Below, piece by piece: positions 6,887 to 13,401 of a stretch of 17,433 nt of DNA (position 1 is its first letter; every line of letters begins with the position of its first letter). This DNA comes from B3-G11 sp039714175. GTDB lineage: Bacteria > Actinomycetota > Acidimicrobiia > Spongiisociales > UBA5794. Under the pieces are notes generated by a model, which was not told where the DNA came from, did not search any database, and saw nothing but the letters and a program-made list of their open reading frames with translations. The stretch spans positions 1 to 17,433 of the forward strand of contig JBDLJV010000029.1 of the NCBI GenBank assembly GCA_039714175.1, in the 5' to 3' direction. The position numbers and the translations under genes were made by a program.

Positions 6887-8979
6887 TGACCGTCCCCGTG
6901 TTCGTTGCAGCTGACGTCGCCGGACGAGAAGTCTTCCTCGGATTCCCCGGTTGGAGCATCGCTGTGTTCTACGTGGCAACGACCGCGGCGATCGGAATCT
7001 TCCTGTGGGGCTTCTACCGGCGATTCCGCAAGTATGCGCGAGGCAAGTCGGTGTCTCGCCTCGACTTCAAGAGGTTCCTCCACGCGCTCGGTGATCTGGC
7101 GTCCAACCGAACGATCGCAAAGCGGAAGCTGTCTGTTGGAATCGCCCACTTCTTCGTCTTCTGGGGATTCATCGTGCTGCTCATCGGCACGACGATCATT
7201 GCACTCGACGAAGACATCATCGCGGTGCTCCTGGGGAAACCTGAATGGCAGTTCTGGCACGGAGCCTTCTACATCGGATACGCCTTCGTGCTCGACATCT
7301 TCGGCATCGGCTTCATCGCTGGGCTCGTGTCGCTTGCCATCATCCGGCGGAGGAAGCCCGACCGTCTCGATTACACCCGAGCCGATGGCGCGGAAGCAGA
7401 CCGCTCGGGCTACTCACTCGATGACAAGGTATTCGCCCTCATCCTGCTTGCGATAGGCATCTCGGGATTCCTTCTCGAGGGATTCCGGATCGCCGCGACG
7501 GATTTCCCCGACTTCGAGATAGTGTCGATCGCAGGTTGGACGATCGCTCAAATCACTCGTCCGCTTGGCGAAGCCGGAAACGACGCCGCACGCATCGTCA
7601 CCTGGTGGGTGCACGCAGCAGCAGCACTGGGCTTCGTTGCATACCTCCCGTACTCGAAGGGCATGCACGTGATCGACGACGCCCTGAACCTGGTTTTCGC
7701 CGACCCACGTTCGGCTGCCATCCTCCCCGATGTCGATGATGCCGCCGCTCCCGGCTACCGCTCGATCGACGACTTCACCTGGAAGAACCTGCTCGACCTC
7801 GATTCGTGTACCAAGTGTGGTCGCTGTCACGAGGTCTGTCCGGCAAAGGTGTCCGGCTCATCACTGTCACCGCGAGACCTCATCCTCGATCTCCGCGAGC
7901 ACGCCGATGCGAAGTCAGGCCTGAGGCTCTGGTACGGCCAGGGAGCACAGCCGGCGCACGCCGGTGAAACAGAGGTCGCTGGTGCTGTGATCAGTTCCGA
8001 GACACTGTGGGGATGTACGACCTGCATGGCATGCATGGAGGTCTGTCCCGTCGCGATCGAGCACATACCGACGATCGTGCAACTACGCAGACGCCTCGTT
8101 GACGTCGGCGACGTCGAACCCGGACTCCAGAACGCATTCCAAGCCCTCGCCAGGGGCGGCAACAGCTTCGGGAAGTCTGCCAAGCAACGGGCACGGTGGA
8201 CGAAACCGCTCGACTTCAAGCTCAAGGACGCACGAAAGGAACCCGTCGACTACCTGTGGTTCGTCGGGGATCACGGTTCCTTCGATCCAAGAGCCACCGA
8301 GGTTTCCCAGTCAGTCGCCAGACTGCTGTCAACCGCAGGTGCGGACTTCGGAATCCTCTATGACGCAGAGCGCAACGCAGGCAACGATGTGCGCCGAGCG
8401 GGCGAGGAAGGCCTCTTTGAGATGCTGCGGGACCAGAACGTGGAAGCCTTCGAATCTGCTGACTACAAACGCGTGTTCACGACGGATCCACATTCACTCA
8501 ACACGCTCAGGGGGGAGTATCCGACCGACGACGATGTGTACCACTACACAGCGCTGCTTGATGCATTCGTGGGCGACGGATCGCTGCGACTCGGAACGCT
8601 TTCGGGCAGGGCGACCTACCACGATCCCTGCTACCTCGGTCGATATCACGACGAGTACGAAGCTCCCCGTCGACTCATTCGTGCGATGGGACTCGAACTC
8701 GTCGAGATGGGGCGATGCCGCGAGAACAGCTTCTGCTGCGGGGCAGGCGGAGGTCGAATCTGGATGGATGACTCCGAACTCGACGAACGACCCGCCGAGA
8801 ACCGCATCCGGGAGGCTGTCGCCCTCGGTGCGGACGTGCAATACTTCGTAGTGTCGTGTCCGAAGGACATGGTGATGTACTCGGACGCTGTCAAGACAAC
8901 AGGAAACGAGGGCAGGATCGAGGTCATGGACATCGCCCAGCTTGTCGAACAGGCGGTCGAGGCGGTGCCGGTTGGGTGA
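6886..8979 (+). CDS. emo: EMO-type membrane iron-sulfur protein: probable ETF:quinone oxidoreductase
   Basis: A 697-residue membrane protein that would move electrons from EtfAB to quinone. The N-terminal third is NarI-like with about five membrane helices (roughly 23-45, 83-106, 127-153, 181-200, 237-258). His88, His125, His243 and His261 are in or next to helices and are candidate heme b ligands. Two 4Fe-4S motifs follow: C308/C311/C314/C318 and C377/C380/C383/C387. Two CCG-type repeats come next. The first lacks all ligand Cys (GDHGSF near 461-466, RNAGND near 496-501, DPHS 534-537). The second has C582, C617-C618 (CCGAGGG) and C658 in CPKD instead of CPxC. The ATG at 6886 overlaps the etfA stop; an in-frame TTG three bases upstream is a less likely start. 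Alternative: any DUF224 menaquinone-linked oxidoreductase, but adjacency to etfBA favours EMO. Confidence 0.88.
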   Translation: MTVPVFVAADVAGREVFLGFPGWSIAVFYVATTAAIGIFLWGFYRRFRKYARGKSVSRLDFKRFLHALGDLASNRTIAKRKLSVGIAHFFVFWGFIVLLIGTTIIALDEDIIAVLLGKPEWQFWHGAFYIGYAFVLDIFGIGFIAGLVSLAIIRRRKPDRLDYTRADGAEADRSGYSLDDKVFALILLAIGISGFLLEGFRIAATDFPDFEIVSIAGWTIAQITRPLGEAGNDAARIVTWWVHAAAALGFVAYLPYSKGMHVIDDALNLVFADPRSAAILPDVDDAAAPGYRSIDDFTWKNLLDLDSCTKCGRCHEVCPAKVSGSSLSPRDLILDLREHADAKSGLRLWYGQGAQPAHAGETEVAGAVISSETLWGCTTCMACMEVCPVAIEHIPTIVQLRRRLVDVGDVEPGLQNAFQALARGGNSFGKSAKQRARWTKPLDFKLKDARKEPVDYLWFVGDHGSFDPRATEVSQSVARLLSTAGADFGILYDAERNAGNDVRRAGEEGLFEMLRDQNVEAFESADYKRVFTTDPHSLNTLRGEYPTDDDVYHYTALLDAFVGDGSLRLGTLSGRATYHDPCYLGRYHDEYEAPRRLIRAMGLELVEMGRCRENSFCCGAGGGRIWMDDSELDERPAENRIREAVALGADVQYFVVSCPKDMVMYSDAVKTTGNEGRIEVMDIAQLVEQAVEAVPVG

Positions 8980-9457
8980 CACGGGCATACCGCTGACGAT
9001 TCGGAGCGTACCGGATGACGACGTGACCGCTCGCGCTCTGGGCGAAGATGTTGCAGGCATGCTCCGCTACCAGATCAGCGTGCTCGACCGCGAGGATCGG
9101 CTCGAGTCCGGCACGGGTTCATGGAAGGAAGCCTTCCGCTCGGACTCCGCAGGTAGGGAGCTGGCGGCACGTGAATCGATCCTGCGAACATTCCAACTAG
9201 CTTCCAATCCCGAGTGCTACAGCATCCTCGAAGCTCTCCACGAGCCCGAGCACATGACCACGAGGCAACTTGTGGAGGCGACGGGACTCGGGAGATTGAC
9301 GCTTCAGGAGCGGGTCGGTGATCTCGTTTCAGCCGGGCTCGTATCGAAGGTCCCCGAAGCGGACCAGGTTGTCGCAACATCGAGTGGCCACGCATTGGCA
9401 GAACTCATCGACCGAGCTGCTCGCGTCGTTGCTCACGAGCTTTCGGGGGTCGAATGA
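8972..9457 (+). CDS. Winged-helix transcriptional regulator (ArsR-like)
   Basis: A soluble protein of about 161 residues. Residues about 70-135 read as a winged helix-turn-helix: LRTFQLASNPECYSILEAL, then TTRQLVEATGLGRLTLQERV as the helix-turn-helix, then LVSAGLVSKV and a short wing. The N-terminal 65 residues are acidic and unassigned, and a C-terminal helix could serve dimerization. ArsR-type regulators that sense sulfane sulfur control other shdr loci, usually with a cysteine pair. This protein has one cysteine (C82), so an intramolecular disulfide or trisulfide switch is not possible. Start is uncertain: TTG at 8972 has GAGG at 8959-8962 and an 8-nt overlap with emo, like other junctions here. 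GTG at 9023 and ATG at 9059 are alternatives. Target unknown; local autoregulation is inferred. Confidence 0.75.
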   Translation: MGDTGIPLTIRSVPDDDVTARALGEDVAGMLRYQISVLDREDRLESGTGSWKEAFRSDSAGRELAARESILRTFQLASNPECYSILEALHEPEHMTTRQLVEATGLGRLTLQERVGDLVSAGLVSKVPEADQVVATSSGHALAELIDRAARVVAHELSGVE

Positions 9458-9738
9458 AATGCCCGTTCTGCAAGATCACTGGTACGCGTCCGGAGCTTCA
9501 TCTTCATCTGACCGACAAGCACGACGAAGAGGTCCTCACCGAGCAAGATTCGTGGGGTCGTCGGTTCATGCAGCTCAGCTGCCCGGAGTGCGACGAGTTC
9601 CACCGTCAGCAGGTGAAACCGAGGTCGAACGACCCAGATTTCCTCGAAGCCCACTACCGCGAGATCCGACTTGTAGCTTTCGATCTGTTCCTCTATCACT
9701 GGGGGGACGACCACAGCGAGGAGACGACCCATGAGTGA
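9454..9738 (+). CDS. Small zinc-finger-like protein, function unknown
   Basis: A 94-residue acidic, His-rich protein. It shows C3-x2-C6 followed by H16, H18 and H23 (a C2H2-like spacing, with H18-x4-H23) and a second knuckle, C43-x2-C46, followed by H50. Both look able to bind zinc. There is no membrane segment. It overlaps the regulator gene by 4 nt (ATGA) and lbpA1 by 8 nt, so it is a true operon member. I do not recognise the family. Candidate roles are a DNA- or protein-binding partner of the adjacent regulator, or an accessory to the lipoyl carrier. Neither is supported beyond position. Confidence 0.75.
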   Translation: MKCPFCKITGTRPELHLHLTDKHDEEVLTEQDSWGRRFMQLSCPECDEFHRQQVKPRSNDPDFLEAHYREIRLVAFDLFLYHWGDDHSEETTHE

Positions 9739-10168
9739 GATACGCGGATGCAATATCCCTGACGATCTGTACTACTGGCCAGAGAAGCATGTTTGGGTGA
9801 GTCCCCAGGACGACGGTTCGGTGATCGTCGGTGTTACCGACGTTGCGCAGCACCTTGCGCATGCCATCATCTCGGCTCTTCCCAAGAAGGTCGGCCGTCC
9901 TGCAAAGAAGGGGCGCTCCCTCGGCACTGTCGAGAGCGGGAAGTGGGTGGGACCTGTGACCGCTCCCGTCACAGGAGAGATCATCGAAACCAATCCTCTC
10001 ATGGGATCGAATCCCGGGATCCTCAACTCCGATCCGTACGGAGAGGGCTGGTACATGAAGATCATGCCGACCGACTGGAGTGCCGACGTCGCGGATCTCG
10101 TCACGGGAGAAGAAGGTGTTGCCGCCTATCTCGCGTTCCTCGAGACCGAAGGGATCGAATGCGGGTGA
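9731..10168 (+). CDS. lbpA1: LbpA1: GcvH-like lipoate-binding protein of sulfur oxidation
   Basis: A 145-residue single lipoyl domain protein. The lipoylated lysine is probably K71 in TVESGKWVGPV, matching the ESVKA-type site of GcvH. Downstream, TGEIIETN and NSDPYGEGW are typical of GcvH folds. C7 (RGCNIP) and C144 (IECG) near the two ends match positions in the second copy and differ from ordinary GcvH. No glycine cleavage genes (gcvT, gcvP) are nearby, while shdr genes and a lipoate ligase are. The role is therefore the lipoyl partner of sHdr in oxidizing sulfane sulfur to sulfite (family knowledge plus context). GAGGAG at 9718-9723 lies 7 nt before the ATG. The start overlaps the preceding gene by 8 nt. 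Confidence 0.9.
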   Translation: MSEIRGCNIPDDLYYWPEKHVWVSPQDDGSVIVGVTDVAQHLAHAIISALPKKVGRPAKKGRSLGTVESGKWVGPVTAPVTGEIIETNPLMGSNPGILNSDPYGEGWYMKIMPTDWSADVADLVTGEEGVAAYLAFLETEGIECG

Positions 10169-10172
10169 TTCG

Positions 10173-10622
10173 TTGATCGTCCACCGTGGCTGTGCCATCC
10201 CTGACGGATACTCCTATGACGTTGCCGGCGATCTGTGGGTGCGTTTCGAGGATGAGGTGGCACGCATGGGTCTCACGGACGTTGCCCAGACGCGGATGGG
10301 CAAGATGGTTTCGATCAGGTTCAAGAAGGTCGGCAAGCGGGTGGAGGCGGGCAAGTCGATCGCAACGGTTGAGTCGGCGAAGTGGGTTGGGCCGATTCAC
10401 TCCCCCTTCGATGGCGAGATCATCGCCACCAATGATGCAACGTTCGACAGCGACATCCTCATTGCGAACAGAGACCCCTATGACGCTGGCTGGATTTCGG
10501 TTGTGCGGCCCGATGATCCAGCAACCGCACCCGATGGCCTGCTGAGAGATGACGACGCCGTGAGTGCCTACCGCGAAAGAATCGACGAACTCGATATCAG
10601 CTGTTACCGATGTGCCGATTGA
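10173..10622 (+). CDS. lbpA2: LbpA2: second GcvH-like lipoate-binding protein
   Basis: A 149-residue paralog of the preceding gene, with probable lipoyl-lysine K70 in TVESAKWVGPI and GEIIATN, NRDPYDAGW downstream. C7 (RGCAIP) and C144 (DISCYRCAD, plus C147) sit at the same numbers as in LbpA1. I set the start at TTG 10173, 4 nt after the lbpA1 stop. From there the protein begins MIVHRGCAIP, in register with MSEIRGCNIP of LbpA1. An in-frame ATG at 10080 would put 31 unmatched residues inside lbpA1 and is rejected. The ribosome binding site is weak (GGGTGA, 10163-10168), so re-initiation after lbpA1 is likely. Role as for LbpA1. Two copies may serve different partners or steps (inference). Confidence 0.88.
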   Translation: MIVHRGCAIPDGYSYDVAGDLWVRFEDEVARMGLTDVAQTRMGKMVSIRFKKVGKRVEAGKSIATVESAKWVGPIHSPFDGEIIATNDATFDSDILIANRDPYDAGWISVVRPDDPATAPDGLLRDDDAVSAYRERIDELDISCYRCAD

Positions 10623-10640
10623 CCCAACAGAGAGGTACCC

Positions 10641-11708
10641 ATGACCATTCGATTGCTTGACTTCGGACAGGTGGAGTCTCTCCGCTCGCTCGCCATCTTC
10701 CACGGTGTTGGCTACGCAATGCGCGAGGACACACCGGACACGATCACCATCACCCGGCCGCTCGATCCTTTCGTCAGCATCGGACATCACCAGGATGCCG
10801 GAACAGAGGTTGATCTGGAGTTCTGCAGAGAGGCCGGGGTACCTGTCTACCGCCGGGAGATCGGCGGCGGTGCCGTGTACCTCGATGAGGGGCAGACGTT
10901 CTGGCACACGATCTTCCACGAGTCACGGGTCCCGACCACCCTTGCCGACGTCTACACGAAGTTCCTCGAGGGACCCGTTCTCGCGCTTAATCGGATGGGC
11001 ATCCCAGCCGTGCACCGTCCCGTCAACGACATCCAGGTCGGTGGTCGCAAGATCGGCGGAACGGGTGCAGCGACCGTCGGTGAATCGATGATCGTGGCCG
11101 GAAGCCTGATGTTCGACTTCAACTACGAGCTCATGGTCAGGGTGCTCCGCGTCCCGTCGGAGAAGTTCCGCGACAAGATGTACTCGACGATGAAGGAGTA
11201 CCTCACGACGATCAACCGCGAACTCGGAGACGCAGCGCCCACCCGCGAAGAGGGCATCCGTATCCTCATCGAGTGCTTCAGCGAGACGCTCCGCACCGAC
11301 CTCGTACTCGATGAACCGCGACCCGATGAGCTCGCCGCCATCGCAGAACAGGAAGAGCGAATCGCATCCGAAGAGTGGCTCCATCTCGACGGACTGCCGC
11401 CATCGGGCGACAGGGTGAAGATCGCCGAGGGCGTCAACGTCGTCGAAGGCGTCCACAAGGCCCCTGGTGGGCTTGTGAGAGCAAGTGTCGCGGTGCGTGA
11501 CGGCGCCATCGACGGGATTCTGCTCTCGGGCGACTTCTTCATGGAGCCGGCGGAATCCCTCCGCAACCTCCAGGACGCTCTGGTCGGAGTCGAACATCGT
11601 GAAGACGCCGTGCTGAGCGTCGTCAAGACAACCCTCAATACTGTCGATGCCCCCGGCCTCGACGCAACAGACATCACAGCAGCAGTTATGGCGATCCCCC
11701 AAACCTGA
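10641..11708 (+). CDS. slplAB: Lipoate-protein ligase with LplB-like C-terminal domain, sLpl(AB) type
   Basis: A 355-residue soluble enzyme of the biotin/lipoate ligase family, expected to attach lipoate or octanoate to the LbpA proteins with ATP. The catalytic domain shows RREIGGGAVYLD (71-82), the lipoate-AMP binding region, and VNDIQVGGRKIGGTG (128-142) with the catalytic-type Lys137. About residues 255-340 (KIAEGVNVVEGVHKAPGG and beyond) look like the accessory LplB domain fused at the C-terminus, giving a length near that of LplA. The ATG at 10641 has AGAGAGG upstream and lies 18 nt after lbpA2. Dedicated ligases of this kind are known beside lbpA in sulfur oxidizers. Octanoyltransferase is less likely given the ligase motifs. 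A radical-SAM lipoyl synthase is absent from the window and must lie elsewhere. Confidence 0.88.
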   Translation: MTIRLLDFGQVESLRSLAIFHGVGYAMREDTPDTITITRPLDPFVSIGHHQDAGTEVDLEFCREAGVPVYRREIGGGAVYLDEGQTFWHTIFHESRVPTTLADVYTKFLEGPVLALNRMGIPAVHRPVNDIQVGGRKIGGTGAATVGESMIVAGSLMFDFNYELMVRVLRVPSEKFRDKMYSTMKEYLTTINRELGDAAPTREEGIRILIECFSETLRTDLVLDEPRPDELAAIAEQEERIASEEWLHLDGLPPSGDRVKIAEGVNVVEGVHKAPGGLVRASVAVRDGAIDGILLSGDFFMEPAESLRNLQDALVGVEHREDAVLSVVKTTLNTVDAPGLDATDITAAVMAIPQT

Positions 11709-11715
11709 CCCAACG

Positions 11716-11763
11716 GTTCTTGCGTCAATGAGACCGGTATTTCGGTCTCATTGACGCAAGAAC
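11716..11763 (+). promoter_or_regulatory. Perfect 21-bp inverted repeat (hairpin) before the Soe-like genes
   Basis: Arms 11716-11736 and 11743-11763 pair perfectly over 21 bp around the 6-nt loop GTATTT. It fills most of the 69-nt gap between the ligase gene and the Fe-S/NrfD gene and ends 14 nt before that gene's ATG, just upstream of its GAGAGAGA ribosome binding region. There is no T-run after either arm, so it is not a textbook intrinsic terminator. It may be a U-less terminator or attenuator, an mRNA processing or stabilizing stem, or an operator palindrome. Confidence 0.8.
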
Positions 11764-11777
11764 GATGAGAGAGAGAC

Positions 11778-13394
11778 ATGCGATACGGATTCGTGATCGA
11801 CCAGACCACGTGTATCGGATGTCACGCGTGCACGGTGGCCTGTAAGACCGAGCATCAAGTGCCACTCGGGGTCAATCGAACATGGGTCAAGTACGTCGAG
11901 CAGGGAACCTGGCCGGATACGAAACGCTCCTTCTCGGTGATGCGATGCAACCACTGCACGGATGCACCGTGTGTGGCGATCTGCCCTACCTCAGCCTTGT
12001 TCAAGCGCAAGGACGGCATCGTCGATTTCGACACATCCCGCTGCATCGGGTGCAAGTCATGCATGCAGGCCTGTCCCTACGACGCTCTCTACATCGACCC
12101 GAACGAGCACACCGCCCAGAAGTGCAACTACTGCGCCCACAGGGTCGAGGTCGGTATCGAACCTGCCTGTGTCGTCGTCTGTCCAGAGCAGGCGATCGTT
12201 GCCGGTGACCTGGACGATCCCGAATCTCGCATTGCGGCCATGGTTGCGGCGGAAGACCTCACGCAAAGAGCAGTCGAGCGCGGCACCAGCCCGAACCTGT
12301 GGTACAAGGGTGCGCAACCCGTGAACATTGAGCCACTTTCTGCTGCACGAACAACAGATGGCGGCATATGGCGTGATCCCTCAGACATCGATCAGTCGTG
12401 GCTCAACGTCGATCTCACAACCAATCAGGACGGCGACAGAACCGGCGTCAGTGCCAACGGAACAGTCGCTCACGACGACACTGGGGCACCCCGCGTCGTC
12501 TACGCCAATGAGTTCCCCATGCCTTGGGGCTGGCGCGTATCGAGCTACTTCCTGACAAAGGCAATCTCGGCGGGCATCGCCATCGCAGCAGCCATCGCTC
12601 TGCTGTTCGGAGCTGCCGTGGAGTCGATGTGGATGAGACTCACGGCCCCTCTCGTCGGGGGGCTGTTCCTGGCGCTGACCGGGTTACTCCTCATCACCGA
12701 CCTCAAGCGACCGGACCGCTTCTACTACCTCCTCACCCGCGGCAACCCGTCGTCGTGGCTTGTTCGCGGTGCCTGGATTCTCACCGCCCAAGCCGGTCTC
12801 TTCGCATTGTGGTTCCTCGCAGCACTGACCGGCGGCACAAGCGTCGTGCGCGGAATCATCTGGCTGTCTGCGCTCACGGGACTGGCCACCGCCGGCTACA
12901 CGGCATTCCTCTTCGCCCAGGCGAAGGGCCGGATCCTGTGGAACAGTCCCCTGCTCGTCTGGCACATGATCGCTGCGGCATTTGCTGTCGGTGGCGGCGC
13001 ATCGCTCATCGCATCAATGGTGTCTGTCACCAGGGGATTCTCCGTCGCCGAGGTGCCGCTCACGTCAGCCGATGTGCCGATCGGCACGTTCGCCTTCGCT
13101 CTCGCGATGGTGCTCGGCGCTCTCGGATTCGGATTGATCTCCGCTCTCGAACCAGAGGAGTACGACGATCCGGGAGCGGCTCTCGCTCATCACCACCTGA
13201 CAAAGGGCTCCTTCGCCGCCGCTTACCGCGCAGGCCTCATACTCGCCGTGGTCGTGCCTGCAATAGCTGGGACCGTCGTGATCTTCGGAGCGCCGGTGTT
13301 CATCGGTGCGATCGGTGGACTCTCTGCCATGGCCGGTATTTGGCTGGCCGACGATGCATTCGTGAAAGCCGGACAAAGCGTTCCGTTGACGTGA
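11778..13394 (+). CDS. soeBC: Fused ferredoxin/NrfD-type membrane subunit of a molybdoenzyme (SoeB-SoeC-like)
   Basis: A 538-residue fusion. The N-terminal half is a four-cluster DmsB/PsrB-type ferredoxin: C12/C15/C18/C22, C57/C60/C65/C69, C89/C92/C95/C99 and C116/C119/C131/C135. A linker (about 140-245) leads to an NrfD/PsrC-type anchor with about eight helices (roughly 256-280, 287-307, 330-350, 357-380, 392-413, 433-456, 483-503, 505-524). The anchor has the family motif DLKRPDRF (308-315) and SSW-RGA (325-332), near the expected quinone site. There is no signal peptide, so the iron-sulfur part faces the cytoplasm. It lies 7 nt before the molybdopterin subunit. Together they would pass electrons from sulfite to quinone. 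Separate B and C subunits are usual. Substrate is inferred from context. Confidence 0.87.
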   Translation: MRYGFVIDQTTCIGCHACTVACKTEHQVPLGVNRTWVKYVEQGTWPDTKRSFSVMRCNHCTDAPCVAICPTSALFKRKDGIVDFDTSRCIGCKSCMQACPYDALYIDPNEHTAQKCNYCAHRVEVGIEPACVVVCPEQAIVAGDLDDPESRIAAMVAAEDLTQRAVERGTSPNLWYKGAQPVNIEPLSAARTTDGGIWRDPSDIDQSWLNVDLTTNQDGDRTGVSANGTVAHDDTGAPRVVYANEFPMPWGWRVSSYFLTKAISAGIAIAAAIALLFGAAVESMWMRLTAPLVGGLFLALTGLLLITDLKRPDRFYYLLTRGNPSSWLVRGAWILTAQAGLFALWFLAALTGGTSVVRGIIWLSALTGLATAGYTAFLFAQAKGRILWNSPLLVWHMIAAAFAVGGGASLIASMVSVTRGFSVAEVPLTSADVPIGTFAFALAMVLGALGFGLISALEPEEYDDPGAALAHHHLTKGSFAAAYRAGLILAVVVPAIAGTVVIFGAPVFIGAIGGLSAMAGIWLADDAFVKAGQSVPLT

Positions 13395-13401
13395 GGTTTC
13401 A

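Noticed and set aside
9731..10622. Glycine cleavage H proteins (gcvH)
   Set aside because: No gcvT or gcvP is present; the lipoyl-site context ESGKWVGP/ESAKWVGP, terminal cysteines and shdr/lipoate-ligase neighbours indicate LbpA.
11716..11763. Classical Rho-independent terminator
   Set aside because: The stem is strong but no T-run follows on either strand, so it is listed as a regulatory hairpin of open function.
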